The notes: generated from the sequence alone by a model not told the origin. 64,000 nucleotides of DNA from Craterostigma plantagineum (GCA_027422505.1 JAPQWV010000123.1:971001-1035000), one strand, 5' to 3'; counted from the first letter of the stretch, positions 21,108 through 33,671 are shown. Numbers and translations are program-made.

Positions 21108-21390
21108 ATTTAGTTAATTGAGCGTAGTCGTTTTGCTTGTACGGGTGAAAATGTGATGAAAGTATGCAACAAAGATCGGCGCATTGCTCGGGAACCCATG
21201 CCAGTTCGTGAACGTCACAGTCCTAGATGTCGCGTATTTTCAACGAAATATATATAGTACGGAGTACAACTCATGTGATTTTTCACAAAATTGATATTTG
21301 CATAATCCATAGGTGTTGAGAGTGGAAAGTAACACTGTCACTTCATTGCAAATTTAATACCCGAGGGATGTTGTCTAGCGTAAAAAAGGG

Positions 21391-21507
21391 GGGTGCAACA
21401 CGAGGACTTCCCAAGGGGTCACCCATCCAAGTACTACTCTCGCCCAAGCACGCTTAACTTCGGAGTTCTGATGGATCCGGTGCATTAGTGCTGGTATGAT
21501 CGCAACT
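21391..21507 (-). rRNA. 5S rRNA gene, copy 5
   Basis: 5' end AGUUGC. CCAAGGGG, ATCCAAGTA, and a one-base deletion at GATGGATCC. Confidence 0.9.
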
Positions 21508-21788
21508 ATTTAGTTAATTGAGCGTAGTCGTTTTGCTTGTACGGGTGAAAATGTGATGAAAGTATGCAACAAAGATCAGCGCATTGCTCGGGAACCACGC
21601 CAGTTCGTGAACGTCCTAGTCCTAGATGTCGCGTATTTTCAACGAAATATGTATAGTACGGAGCACAATTCATGTGATTTTTTACAAAATTGATATTTCC
21701 AAAATCCATAAGTGTTGAGCGTGGAAAGTAGCACCGTCACTTCATTGTTAATTTAATACCCGAGGGATGTTATCGCGCGTAAAAAAGG

Positions 21789-21906
21789 GGGTGCAACACG
21801 AGGACTTCCCAGGGGGTCACCGATCCTAATACTACTCTCGCCCAAGCATGCTTATCTTCGGAGTTCTGATGGGATCCGGCGCATCAGTGCTGGTATGATC
21901 GCATCC
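21789..21906 (-). rRNA. 5S rRNA gene, copy 6, diverged
   Basis: 5' end GGAUGC. CCGATCCTAATA (box C G85C, C78U), CATGCTTATC (G58A, U52A), GGCGCATCAG. Probably a weak or dead copy. Confidence 0.85.
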
Positions 21907-22186
21907 GTATAGTTAATTGAGCGTAGTCGTTTTGCTTGTACTGGTGAAAATGTAATGAAAGTACCAACAAAGATCGGCGCATTGCTCGGGAACCACGCAA
22001 GTTCGTGAATGTTGCGGTCCTAGATATCGCGTATTTCAACGAAATATATATATTACGGAGCACTATTCATGTGATTTTTCACGAAATTGAGATTTGCAAA
22101 ATCGATAGGTGTTGAGAGTGGAAAGTAACACCGTCACTTCATTGTAAATTTAATAGCCGAGGGATGTTATCGCGCGTAAAAAAGAT

Positions 22187-22304
22187 GGGTGCAACACGAG
22201 GACTTCCCAGGGGGTCACCCATCCTAGTACTACTCTCGCTCAAGCACGCTTAACTTCGGAGTTCTGATGGGATCCGGTGCATTAGTGCTGGTATGATAGC
22301 AACC
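22187..22304 (-). rRNA. 5S rRNA gene, copy 7
   Basis: 5' end GGUUGC with G7U; CGCTCAAGC. Upstream spacer carries the 29-bp-deleted form (GCAAGAACAACGG). Confidence 0.92.
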
Positions 22305-22557
22305 ATTTAGTTAATTGAGCGTAGTCGTTTTGCTTGTACTGGTGAAATTGTAATGAAAGTATGCAAGAACAACGGTGAACGTAGCAGTCCTAGATGTCAC
22401 GTATTTTCAACGAAATAAATATAGTACGGAGCACAATTCATGTGATTTTTTACAAAATTGATATTTGCAAACTCCATTGGTGTTTAGAGCGAAAAGTAAC
22501 ACCGTCACTTCATTGCAAATTTAATACCCGAGGGATGTTATCGCGCGTAAAAAAAGG

Positions 22558-22675
22558 GGGTGCAACACGAGGACTTCTCAGTGGGTCACCCATCCTAGTA
22601 CTACTCTCGCCGAAGCACGCTTAACTTCGGAGTTCTGATGGGATCGGGTGCATTAGTGCTGGTATGATCGCAACC
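22558..22675 (-). rRNA. 5S rRNA gene, copy 8
   Basis: 5' end GGUUGC. TCTCAGTGGG, GCCGAAGC, GGATCGGG. Confidence 0.9.
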
Positions 22676-22956
22676 ATTTAGTTAATTGAGCGTAGTCGTT
22701 TTGCTTGTACGGGTGAAAATGTGATGAAAGTATGCAACAAAGATCGGCGCATTGCTCGAGAACCACGCCAGTTCGTGAACGTCCCAATCCTAGATGTCGC
22801 GTATTTTCAACGAAATATGTATAGTACGGAGCACAATTCATGTGATTTTTTACAAAATTGATATTTGCAAAATCCATAGGTGTTGAGCGTGGAAAGTAAC
22901 ACCGTCAATTCATTGTTAATTTAATACCCGAGGGATGTTATCGCGCGTAAAAAAGG

Positions 22957-23074
22957 GGGTGCAACACGAGGACTTCCCAGGGGGTCACCGATCATAATAC
23001 TACTCTCGCCCAAGCATGCTTATCTTCGGAGTTCTGATGGGATCCGGTGCATTAGTGCTGGTATGATCGCATCC
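22957..23074 (-). rRNA. 5S rRNA gene, copy 9, diverged
   Basis: 5' end GGAUGC. CCGATCATAATA, CATGCTTATC. First unit of the 3-unit higher-order repeat. Confidence 0.85.
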
Positions 23075-23355
23075 GTAAAGTTAATTGAGCGTAGTCGTTT
23101 TGCTTGTACTGGTGAAAATGTAATGAAAGTACGCAACAATGATCGGCGCATTGCTCGGGAACCACGCAAGTTCGTGAATGTTGCGGTCCTAGATATCGCG
23201 TATTTCAACGAAATATATATATTACGGAGCACAATTCATATGATTTTTCACGAAATTGAGATTTGCAAAATCGATAGGTGTTGAGAGTGGAAAGTAACAC
23301 TGTCACTTCATCGCAAATTTAATACCCGAGGGATGTTGTCGCGCGTAAAAAAGAG

Positions 23356-23473
23356 GGGTGCAACACGAGGACTTCCCAGGGGGTCACCCATCCTAGTACT
23401 ACTCTCGCTCAAGCACGCTTAACTTCAGAGTTCTGATGGGATCCGGTGCATTAGTGCTGGTATGATAGCAACC
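23356..23473 (-). rRNA. 5S rRNA gene, copy 10
   Basis: 5' end GGUUGC with G7U; CGCTCAAGC; CTTCAGAG. Confidence 0.91.
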
Positions 23474-23755
23474 GTTTAGTTAATTGAGCGTAGTCGTTTT
23501 GCTTGTACGGGTGAAAATGTGATGAAAGTTTGCAACAAAGATCGGCGCATTGTTCGGGAACCCATGCCAATTCGTGAACGTCACAGTCCTAGATGTCGCG
23601 TATTTTCAACGAAATATATATAGTACGGAGTACAACTCATGTGATTTTTCACAAAATTGATATTTGCAAAATCCATAGGTGTTGAGAGTGGAAAGTAACA
23701 CCGGCAGTTCATTAAATTTAATAGCCGAGGGATGTTATCGCGCGATTAAAAAGGT

Positions 23756-23873
23756 GGGTGCAACACGAGGACTTCCCAGAGGGTCACCCATCCTAGTACT
23801 ACTCTCGCCCAAGCACGCTTAGCTTCGGAGTTCTGATGGGATCCGGTGCATTAGTGCTGGTATGATCGCACCC
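23756..23873 (-). rRNA. 5S rRNA gene, copy 11
   Basis: 5' end GGGUGC. Same as copy 2 (CCAGAGGG, TTAGC). Confidence 0.93.
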
Positions 23874-24154
23874 GTATAGTTAATTGAGCGTAGTCGTTTT
23901 GCTTGTACTGGTGAAATTGTAATGAAAGTATGCAACCAAGATCGGCGCATTGCTCGGGAACCACGCCAGTTCGTGAACGTAGCAGTCCTAGATGTCACGT
24001 ATTTTCAACGAAATAAATATAGTACAGAGCACAATTCATGTGATTTTTTACAAAATTGATATTTGCAAAATCCATAGGTGTTGAGCGTGGAAAGTAACAC
24101 CGTCAATTCATTGTTAATTTAATACCCGAGGGATGTTATCGCGCGTAAAAAAGG

Positions 24155-24272
24155 GGGTGCAACACGAGGACTTCCCAGGGGGTCACCGATCATAATACTA
24201 CTCTCGCCCAAGCATGCTTATCTTCGGAGTTCTGATGGGATCCGGTGCATTAGTGCTGGTATGATCGCATCC
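24155..24272 (-). rRNA. 5S rRNA gene, copy 12, diverged
   Basis: 5' end GGAUGC. Same changes as copy 9, 1198 bp away. Confidence 0.85.
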
Positions 24273-24553
24273 GTAAAGTTAATTGAGCGTAGTCGTTTTG
24301 CTTGTACTGGTGAAAATGTAATGAAAGTACGCAACATAGATCGGCGCATTGCTCGGGAACCACGCAAGTTCGTGAATGTTGCGGTCCTAGATATCGCGTA
24401 TTTCAACGAAATATATATATTACGGAGCACAATTCATATGATTTTTCACGAAATTGAGATTTGCAAAATCGATAGGTGTTGAGAGTGGAAAGTAACACTG
24501 TCACTTCATCGCAAATTTAATACCCGAGGGATGTTGTCGCGCGTAAAAAAGAG

Positions 24554-24671
24554 GGGTGCAACACGAGGACTTCCCAGGGGGTCACCCATCCTAGTACTAC
24601 TCTCGCTCAAGCACGCTTAACTTCGGAGTTCTGATGGGATCCGGTGCATTAGTGCTGGTATGATAGCAACC
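24554..24671 (-). rRNA. 5S rRNA gene, copy 13
   Basis: 5' end GGUUGC with G7U; CGCTCAAGC. Confidence 0.92.
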
Positions 24672-24955
24672 GTTTAGTTAATTGAGCGTAGTCGTTTTGC
24701 TTGTACGGGTGAAAATGTGATGAAAGTATGCAACAAAGATCGGCGCATTGCTCGGGAACCCATGCCAGTTCGTGAACGTCACAGTCCTAGATGTCGCGTA
24801 TTTTCAACGAAATATATATAGTACGGAGTACAACTCATGTGATTTTTCACAAAATTGATATTTGCAAAATCCATAGGTGTTGAGAGTGGAAAGTAACACC
24901 GTCACTTCATTGCAAATTTAATAGCCGAGGGATGTTATCGCGCGATTAAAAAGGT

Positions 24956-25073
24956 GGGTGCAACACGAGGACTTCCCAGAGGGTCACCCATCCTAGTACT
25001 ACTCTCGCCCAAGCACGCTTAGCTTCGGAGTTCTGATGGGATCCGGTGCATTAGTGCTGGTATGATCGCACCC
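24956..25073 (-). rRNA. 5S rRNA gene, copy 14
   Basis: 5' end GGGUGC. Same as copies 2 and 11. Confidence 0.93.
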
Positions 25074-25354
25074 GTATAGTTAATTGAGCGTAGTCGTTTT
25101 GCTTGTACTGGTGAAATTGTAATGAAAGTATGCAACCAAGATCGGCGCATTGCTCGGGAACCACGCCAGTTCGTGAACGTAGCAGTCCTAGATGTCACGT
25201 ATTTTCAACGAAATAAATATAGTACGGAGCACAATTCATGTGATTTTTTACAAAATTGATATTTGCAAAATCCATAGGTGTTTAGAGCGGAAAGTAACAC
25301 CGTCACTTCATTGCAAATTTAATACCCGAGGGATGTTATCGCGCGTAAAAAAGG

Positions 25355-25472
25355 GGGTGCAACACGAGGACTTCTCAGTGGGTCACCCATCCTAGTACTA
25401 CTCTCGCCCAAGCACGCTTATCTTCGGAGTTCTGATGGGATCCGGTGCATTAGTGCTGGTATGATCGCATCC
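25355..25472 (-). rRNA. 5S rRNA gene, copy 15
   Basis: 5' end GGAUGC. TCTCAGTGGG; TTATC. Confidence 0.91.
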
Positions 25473-25753
25473 GTATAGTTAATTGAGCGTAGTCGTTTTG
25501 CTTGTACTGGTGAAAATGTAATGAAAGTACGCAACAAAGATCGGCGCATTGCTCGGGAACCACGCAAGTTCGTGAATGTTGCGGTCCTAGATATCGCGTA
25601 TTTCAACGAAATATATATATTACGGAGCACTATTCATGTGATTTTTCACGAAATTGAGATTTGCAAAATCGATAGGTGTTGAGAGTGGAAAGTAACACCG
25701 TCACTTCATTGTAAATTTAATAGCCGAGGGATGTTATCGCGCGTAAAAAAGAT

Positions 25754-25871
25754 GGGTGCAACACGAGGACTTCCCAGGGGGTCACCCATCCTAGTACTAC
25801 TCTCGCTCAAGCACGCTTAACTTCGGAGTTCTGATGGGATCCGGTGCATTAGTGCTGGTATGATAGCAACC
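25754..25871 (-). rRNA. 5S rRNA gene, copy 16
   Basis: 5' end GGUUGC with G7U; CGCTCAAGC. Confidence 0.92.
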
Positions 25872-26154
25872 ATTTAGTTAATTGAGCGTAGTCGTTTTGC
25901 TTGTACGGGTGAAAATGTGATGAAAGTATGCAACAAAGATCGGCGCATTGCTCGGGAAACCATGCCAGTTCGTGAACGCCACAGTCCTAGATGTCGCGTA
26001 TTTTCAACGAAATATATATAGTACGGAGCACAACTCATGTGATTTTTCACAAAATTGATATTTGCAAAATCCATAGGTGTTGAGAGTGGAAAGTAACACT
26101 GTCACTTCATTGCAAATTTAATACCCGAGGGATGTTGTCTAGCGTAAAAAAGGG

Positions 26155-26271
26155 GGGTGCAACACGAGGACTTCCCAAGGGGTCACCCATCCAAGTACTA
26201 CTCTCGCCCAAGCACGCTTAACTTCGGAGTTCTGATGGATCCGGTGCATTAGTGCTGGTATGATCGCAACT
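26155..26271 (-). rRNA. 5S rRNA gene, copy 17
   Basis: 5' end AGUUGC. Same as copy 5, including the one-base deletion. Confidence 0.9.
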
Positions 26272-26552
26272 ATTTAGTTAATTGAGCGTAGTCGTTTTGC
26301 TTGTACGGGTGAAAATGTGATGAAAGTATGCAACAAAGATCAGCGCATTGCTCGGGAACCACGCCAGTTCGTGAACGTCCTAGTCCTAGATGTCGCGTAT
26401 TTTCAACGAAATATGTATAGTACGGAGCACAATTCATGTGATTTTTTACAAAATTGATATTTGCAAAATCCATAGGTGTTGAGCGTGGAAAGTAACACCG
26501 TCACTTCATTGTTAATTTAATACCCGAGGGATGTTATCGCGCGTAAAAAAGG

Positions 26553-26670
26553 GGGTGCAACACGAGGACTTCCCAGGGGGTCACCGATCCTAATACTACT
26601 CTCGCCCAAGCATGCTTATCTTCGGAGTTCTGATGGGATCCGGCGCATTAGTGCTGGTATGATCGCATCC
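26553..26670 (-). rRNA. 5S rRNA gene, copy 18, diverged
   Basis: 5' end GGAUGC. CCGATCCTAATA, CATGCTTATC, GGCGCATT. Confidence 0.85.
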
Positions 26671-26951
26671 GTATAGTTAATTGAGCGTAGTCGTTTTGCT
26701 TGTACTGGTGAAAATGTAATGAAAGTACCCAACAAAGATCGGCGCATTGCTCGGGAACCACGCAAGTTCGTGAATGTTGCGGTCCTAGATATCGCGTATT
26801 TCAACGAAATATATATATTACGGAGCACTATTCATGTGATTTTTCACGAAATTGAGATTTGCAAAATCGATAGGTGTTGAGAGTGGAAAGTAACACCGTC
26901 ACTTCATTGTAAATTTAATACCCGAGGGATGTTATCGCGCGTAAAAAAGAT

Positions 26952-27069
26952 GGGTGCAACACGAGGACTTCCCAGGGGGTCACCCATCCTAGTACTACTC
27001 TCGCTCAAGCACGCTTAACTTCGGAGTTCTGATGGGATCCGGTGCATTAGTGCTGGTATGATAGCAACC
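26952..27069 (-). rRNA. 5S rRNA gene, copy 19
   Basis: 5' end GGUUGC with G7U; CGCTCAAGC. Confidence 0.92.
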
Positions 27070-27352
27070 ATTTAGTTAATTGAGCGTAGTCGTTTTGCTT
27101 GTACGGGTGAAAATGTGATGAAAGTATGCAACAAAGATCGGCGCATTGCTCGGGAACCCATGCCAGTTCGTGAACGCCACAGTCCTAGATGTCGCGTATT
27201 TTCAACGAAATATATATAGTACGGAGTACAACTCATGTGATTTTTCACAAAATTGATATTTGCATAATCCATAGGTGTTGAGAGTGGAAAGTAACACTGT
27301 CACTTCATTGCAAATTTAATACCCGAGGGATGTTGTCTAGCGTAAAAAAGGG

Positions 27353-27469
27353 GGGTGCAACACGAGGACTTCCCAAGGGGTCACCCATCCAAGTACTACT
27401 CTCGCCCAAGCACGCTTAACTTCGGAGTTCTGATGGATCCGGTGCATTAGTGCTGGTATGATCGCAACT
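27353..27469 (-). rRNA. 5S rRNA gene, copy 20
   Basis: 5' end AGUUGC. Same as copy 17. Confidence 0.9.
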
Positions 27470-27750
27470 ATTTAGTTAATTGAGCGTAGTCGTTTTGCTT
27501 GTACGGGTGAAAATGTGATGAAAGTATGCAACAAAGATCAGCGCATTGCTCGGGAACCACGCCAGTTCGTGAACGTCCTAGTCCTAGATGTCGCGTATTT
27601 TCAACGAAATATGTATAGTACGGAGCACAATTCATGTGATTTTTTACAAAATTGATATTTGCAAAATCCATAAGTGTTGAGCGTGGAAAGTAACACCGTC
27701 ACTTCATTGTTAATTTAATACCCGAGGGATGTTATCGCGCGTAAAAAAGG

Positions 27751-27868
27751 GGGTGCAACACGAGGACTTCCCAGGGGGTCACCGATCCTAATACTACTCT
27801 CGCCCAAGCATGCTTATCTTCGGAGTTCTGATGGGATCCGGTGCATTAGTGCTGGTATGATCGCATCC
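27751..27868 (-). rRNA. 5S rRNA gene, copy 21, diverged
   Basis: 5' end GGAUGC. CCGATCCTAATA, CATGCTTATC. Confidence 0.85.
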
Positions 27869-28149
27869 GTATAGTTAATTGAGCGTAGTCATTTTGCTTG
27901 TACTGGTGAAAATGTAATGAAAGTATGCAACAAAGATCGGCGCATTGCTCGGGAACCACGCAAGTTCGTGAATGTTGCGGTCCTAGATATCGCGTATTTC
28001 AACGAAATATATATATTACGGAGCACTATTCATGTGATTTTTCACGAAATTGAGATTTGCAAAATCGATAGGTGTTGAGAGTGGAAAGTAACACCGTCAC
28101 TTCATTGTAAATTTAATACCCGAGGGATGTTATCGCGCGTAAAAAAGAT

Positions 28150-28267
28150 GGGTGCAACACGAGGACTTCCCAGGGGGTCACCCATCCTAGTACTACTCTC
28201 GCTCAAGCACGCTTAACTTCGGAGTTCTGATGGGATCCGGTGCATTAGTGCTGGTATGATAGCAACC
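28150..28267 (-). rRNA. 5S rRNA gene, copy 22
   Basis: 5' end GGUUGC with G7U; CGCTCAAGC. Confidence 0.92.
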
Positions 28268-28550
28268 ATTTAGTTAATTGAGCGTAGTCGTTTTGCTTGT
28301 ACGGGTGAAAATGTGATGAAAGTATGCAACAAAGATCGGCGCATTGCTCGGGAACCCATGCCAGTTCGTGAACGTCACAGTCCTAGATGTCGCGTATTTT
28401 CAACGAAATATATATAGTACGGAGCACAATTCATGTGATTTTTCACAAAATTGATATTTGCAAAATCCATAGGTGTTGAGAGTGGAAAGTAACACCGTCA
28501 CTTCATTGCAAATTTAATACCCGAGGGATGTTATCGCGCGTAAAAAAGGT

Positions 28551-28668
28551 GGGTGCAACACGAGGACTTCCCAGAGGGTCACCCATCCTAGTACTACTCT
28601 CGCCCAAGCACGCTTAACTTCGGAGTTCTGATGGGATCCGGTGCATTAGTGCTGGTATGATCGCAACT
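28551..28668 (-). rRNA. 5S rRNA gene, copy 23
   Basis: 5' end AGUUGC, but full length, with CCAGAGGG from the copy 2 type: a mosaic. Confidence 0.92.
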
Positions 28669-28949
28669 ATTTAGTTAATTGAGCGTAGTCGTTTTGCTTG
28701 TACGGGTGAAAATGTGATGAAAGTATGCAACAAAGATCAGCGCATTGCTCGGGAACCACGCCAGTTCGTGAACGTCCTAGTCCTAGATGTCGCGTATTTT
28801 CAACGAAATATGTATAGTACGGAGCACAATTCATGTGATTTTTTACAAAATTGATATTTGCAAAATCCATAAGTGTTGAGCATGGAAAGTAGCACCGTCA
28901 CTTCATTGTTAATTTAATACCCGAGGGATGTTATCGCGCGTAAAAAAGG

Positions 28950-29067
28950 GGGTGCAACACGAGGACTTCCCAGGGGGTCACCGATCCTAATACTACTCTC
29001 GCCCAAGCATGCTTATCTTCGGAGTTCTGATGGGATCGGGCGCATTAGTGCTGGTATGATCGCATCC
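28950..29067 (-). rRNA. 5S rRNA gene, copy 24, diverged
   Basis: 5' end GGAUGC. CCGATCCTAATA, CATGCTTATC, GGATCGGGCGC. Confidence 0.85.
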
Positions 29068-29348
29068 GTATAGTTAATTGAGCGTAGTCATTTTGCTTGT
29101 ACTGGTGAAAATGTAATGAAAGTACCCAACAAAGATCGGCGCATTGCTCGGGAACCACGCAAGTTCGTGAATGTTGCGGTCCTAGATATCGCGTATTTCA
29201 ACGAAATATATATATTACGGAGCACTATTCATGTGATTTTTCACGAAATTGAGATTTGCAAAATCGATAGGTGTTGAGAGTGGAAAGTAACACCGTCACT
29301 TCATTGTAAATTTAATAGCCGAGGGATGTTATCGCGCGTAAAAAAGAT

Positions 29349-29466
29349 GGGTGCAACACGAGGACTTCCCAGGGGGTCACCCATCCTAGTACTACTCTCG
29401 CCCAAGCACGCTTAACTTCGGAGTTCTGATGGGATCCGGTGCATTAGTGCTGGTATGATCGCACCC
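29349..29466 (-). rRNA. 5S rRNA gene, copy 25
   Basis: 5' end GGGUGC; consensus body. Upstream spacer is the 29-bp-deleted form. Confidence 0.96.
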
Positions 29467-29718
29467 GTATAGTTAATTGAGCGTAGTCGTTTTGCTTGTA
29501 CTGGTGAAATTGTAATGAAAGTATGCAAGAACAACGGTGAACGTAGCAGTCCTAGATGTCGCGTATTTTCAACGAAATAAATATAGTACGGAGCACAATT
29601 CATGTGATTTTTTACAAAATTGATATTTGCAAAATCCATGGTGTTTAGAGCGGAAAGTAACACCGTCACTTCATTGCAAATTTAATACCCGAGGGATGTT
29701 ATCGCGCGTAAAAAAAGG

Positions 29719-29836
29719 GGGTGCAACACGAGGACTTCTCAGTGGGTCACCCATCCTAGTACTACTCTCGCCGAAGCACGCTTAACTTCGGAGTTCTGAT
29801 GGGATCCGGTGCATTAGTGCTGGTATGATCGCAACC
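29719..29836 (-). rRNA. 5S rRNA gene, copy 26
   Basis: 5' end GGUUGC. TCTCAGTGGG; GCCGAAGC. Confidence 0.93.
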
Positions 29837-30117
29837 ATTTAGTTAATTGAGCGTAGTCGTTTTGCTTGTACTGGTGAAATTGTAATGAAAGTACCCAACA
29901 AAGATCGGTGCATTGCTCGGGAACCACGCAAGTTCGTGAATGTTGCGGTCCTAGATGTCGCGTATTTCAACGAAATATATATATTACGGAGCACTATTCA
30001 TGTGATTTTTCACGAAATTGAGATTTGCAAAATCGATAGGTGTTGAGAGTGGAAAGTAACACTGTCACTTCATTGCAAATTTAATATCCGAGAGATGTTG
30101 TCGCGCGTAAAAAAGAG

Positions 30118-30235
30118 GGGTGCAACACGAGGACTTCCCAGGGGGTCACCCATCCTAGTACTACTCTCGCTCAAGCACGCTTAACTTCGGAGTTCTGATG
30201 GGATCCGGTGCATTAGTGCTGGTATGATAGCAACC
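30118..30235 (-). rRNA. 5S rRNA gene, copy 27
   Basis: 5' end GGUUGC with G7U; CGCTCAAGC. Last G7U copy in the window. Confidence 0.92.
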
Positions 30236-30516
30236 ATTTAGTTAATTGAGCGTAGTCGTTTTGCTTGTACGGGTGAAAATGTGATGAAAGTATGCAACAA
30301 AGATCGGCGCATTGCTCGGGAACCATGCCAGTTCGTGAACGTCACAGTCCTAGATGTCGCGTATTTTCAACGAAATATATATAGTACGGAGTACAATTCA
30401 TGTGATTTTTCACAAAATTGATATTTGCAAAATCCATAGGTGTTGAGAGTGGAAAGTAACACTGTCACTTCATTGCAAATTTAATACCCGAGGGATGTTG
30501 TCGCGCGTAAAAAAGG

Positions 30517-30632
30517 GGGTGCAACACGAGGACTTCCCAGGGGTCACCCATCCAAGTACTACTCTCGCCCAAGCACGCTTAACTTCGGAGTTCTGATGGA
30601 TCCGGTGCATTAGTGCTGGTATGATCGCAACT
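30517..30632 (-). rRNA. 5S rRNA gene, copy 28
   Basis: 5' end AGUUGC. Two one-base deletions (CCAGGGGTC, GATGGATCC); ATCCAAGTA. Confidence 0.89.
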
Positions 30633-30912
30633 ATTTAGTTAATTGAGCGTAGTCGTTTTGCTTGTACGGGTGAAAATGTGATGAAAGTATGCAACAAAGA
30701 TCGGCGCATTGCTCGGGAACCACGCCAGTTCGTGAACGTCCAGTCCTAGATGTCGCGTATTTTCAACGAAATATGTATAGTACGGAGCACAATTCATGTG
30801 ATTTTTTACAAAATTGATATTTGCAAAATCCATAGGTGTTGAGAGTGGAAAGTAACACCGTCACTTCATTGTTAATTTAATACCCGAGGGATGTTATCGC
30901 GCGTAAAAAAGG

Positions 30913-31030
30913 GGGTGCAACACGAGGACTTCCCAGGGGGTCACCCATCCTAGTACTACTCTCGCCCAAGCACGCTTATCTTCGGAGTTCTGATGGGATC
31001 CGGTGCATTAGTGCTGGTATGATCGCATCC
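30913..31030 (-). rRNA. 5S rRNA gene, copy 29
   Basis: 5' end GGAUGC; TTATC. Confidence 0.94.
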
Positions 31031-31312
31031 GTATAGTTAATTGAGCGTAGTCGTTTTGCTTGTACTGGTGAAAATGTAATGAAAGTATGCAACAAAGATC
31101 GGCGCATTGCTCGGGAACCACGCAAGTTCGTGAACGTTGCAGTCCTAGATGTCGCGTATTTTCAACGAAATATATATAGTACGGAGCACTATTCATGTGA
31201 TTTTTCACAAAATTGATATTTGCAAAATCCATAGGTGTTGAGAGTGGAAAGTAACACCGTCACTTCATTGTAAATTTAATAGCCGAGGGATGTTATCGCG
31301 CGTAAAAAAGAT

Positions 31313-31430
31313 GGGTGCAACACGAGGACTTCCCAGGGGGTCACCCATCCTAGTACTACTCTCGCCCAAGCACGCTTAACTTCGGAGTTCTGATGGGATC
31401 CGGTGCATTAGTGCTGGTATGATCGCACCC
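31313..31430 (-). rRNA. 5S rRNA gene, copy 30
   Basis: 5' end GGGUGC; consensus body. Upstream spacer is the 29-bp-deleted form. Confidence 0.96.
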
Positions 31431-31681
31431 GTATAGTTAATTGAGCGTAGTCGTTTTGCTTGTACTGGTGAAATTGTAATGAAAGTATGCAAGAACAACG
31501 GTGAACGTAGCAGTCCTAGATGTCACGTATTTTCAACGAAATAATATAGTACGGAGCACAATTCATGTGATTTTTTACAAAATTGATATTTGCAAAATCC
31601 ATAGGTGTTAGAGCGGAAAGTAACACCGTCACTTCATTGCAAATTTAATACCCGAGGGATGTTATCGCGCGTAAAAAAAGG

Positions 31682-31799
31682 GGGTGCAACACGAGGACTT
31701 CTCAGTGGGTCACCCATCCTAGTACTACTCTCGCCCAAGCACGCTTAACTTCGGAGTTCTGATGGGATCCGGTGCATTAGTGCTGGTATGATCGCAACC
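31682..31799 (-). rRNA. 5S rRNA gene, copy 31
   Basis: 5' end GGUUGC; TCTCAGTGGG. Confidence 0.94.
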
Positions 31800-32077
31800 A
31801 TTTAGTTAATTGAGCGTAGTCGTTTTGCTTGTACGGGTGAAAATGTGATGAAAGTATGCAACAAAGATCGGCGCATTGCTCGGGAACCACGCCAGTTCGT
31901 GAACGTCCCAGTCCTAGATGTCGCGTATTTTCAACGAAATATATATAGTACGGAGCACAATTCATGTGATTTTTTACAAAATTGATATTTGCAAAATCCA
32001 TAGGTGTTGAGAGTGGAAAGTAACACCGTCACTTCATTAAATTTAATACCCGAGGGATGTTATCGCGCGTAAAAAGG

Positions 32078-32194
32078 GGGTGCAACACGAGGACTTCCCA
32101 GGGGTCACCCATCCTAGTACTACTCTCGCCCAAGCACGCTTAACTTCGGAGTTCTGATGGGATCCGGTGCATTAGTGCTGGTATGATCGCACCC
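32078..32194 (-). rRNA. 5S rRNA gene, copy 32
   Basis: 5' end GGGUGC; one-base deletion at CCAGGGGTC. T-run of five only. Confidence 0.93.
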
Positions 32195-32475
32195 GTATAG
32201 TTAATTGAGCGTAGTCGTTTTGCTTGTACTGGTGAAATTGTAATGAAAGTATGCAACCAAGATCGGCGCATTGCTCGGGAACCACGCCAGTTCGTGAACG
32301 TAGCAGTCCTAGATGTCGCGTATTTTCAACGAAATAAATATAGTACGGAGCACAATTCATGTGATTTTTTACAAAATTGATATTTGCAAAATCCATAGGT
32401 GTTGAGAGTGGAAAGTAACACCGTCACTTCATTGCAAATTTAATACCCGAGGGATGTTATCGCGCGTAAAAAAGG

Positions 32476-32593
32476 GGGTGCAACACGAGGACTTCCCAGG
32501 GGGTCACCCATCCTAATACTACTCTCGCCCAAGCACGCTTAACTTCGGAGTTCTGATGGGATCCGGTGCATTAGTGCTGGTATGATCGCATCC
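32476..32593 (-). rRNA. 5S rRNA gene, copy 33
   Basis: 5' end GGAUGC; CCTAATAC. Confidence 0.94.
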
Positions 32594-32874
32594 GTATAGT
32601 TAATTGAGCGTAGTCGTTTTGCTTGTACTGGTGAAAATGTAATGAAAGTATGCAACAAAGATCGGCGCATTGCTCGGGAACCACGCAAGTTCGTGAACGT
32701 TGCAGTCCTAGATGTCGCGTATTTCAACGAAATATATATATTACGGAGCACAATTCATGTGATTTTTCACGAAATTGAGATTTGCAAAATCCATAGGTGT
32801 TGAGAGTGGAAAGTAACACTGTCACTTCATTGCAAATTTAATACCCGAGGGATGTTGTCGCGCGTAAAAAAGAG

Positions 32875-32992
32875 GGGTGCAACACGAGGACTTCCCAGGG
32901 GGTCACCCATCCTAGTACTACTCTCGCCCAAGCACGCTTAACTTCGGAGTTCTGATGGGATCCGGTGCATTAGTGCTGGTATGATCGCACCC
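32875..32992 (-). rRNA. 5S rRNA gene, copy 34
   Basis: 5' end GGGUGC; consensus body. Confidence 0.96.
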
Positions 32993-33273
32993 GTATAGTT
33001 AATTGAGCGTAGTCGTTTTGCTTGTACTGGTGAAATTGTAATGAAAGTATGCAACCAAGATCGGCGCATTGCTCGGGAACCACGCCAGTTCGTGAACGTA
33101 GCAGTCCTAGATGTCACGTATTTTCAACGAAATAAATATAGTACGGAGCACAATTCATGTGATTTTTTACAAAATTGATATTTGCAAAATCCATAGGTGT
33201 TTAGAGTGGAAAGTAACACCGTCACTTCATTGCAAATTTAATACCCGAGGGATGTTATCGCGCGTAAAAAAGG

Positions 33274-33390
33274 GGGTGCAACACGAGGACTTCCAGGGGG
33301 TCACCCATCCTAGTACTACTCTCGCCCAAGCACGCTTAACTTCGGAGTTCTGATGGGATCCGGTGCATTAGTGCTGGTATGATCGCATCC
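33274..33390 (-). rRNA. 5S rRNA gene, copy 35
   Basis: 5' end GGAUGC; one-base deletion at TTCCAGGGGG. Confidence 0.93.
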
Positions 33391-33671
33391 GTATAGTTAA
33401 TTGAGCGTAGTCGTTTTGCTTGTACTGGTGAAAATGTAATGAAAGTATGCAACAAAGATCGGCGCATTGCTCGGGAACCACGCAAGTTCGTGAACGTTGC
33501 GGTCCTAGATATCGCGTATTTCAACGAAATATATATAGTACGGAGCACAATTCATGTGATTTTTCACAAAATTGATATTTGCAAAATCCATAGGTGTTGA
33601 GAGTGGAAAGTAACACCGTCACTTCATTGCAAATTTAATACCCGAGGGATGTTGTCGCGCGTAAAAAAGAG

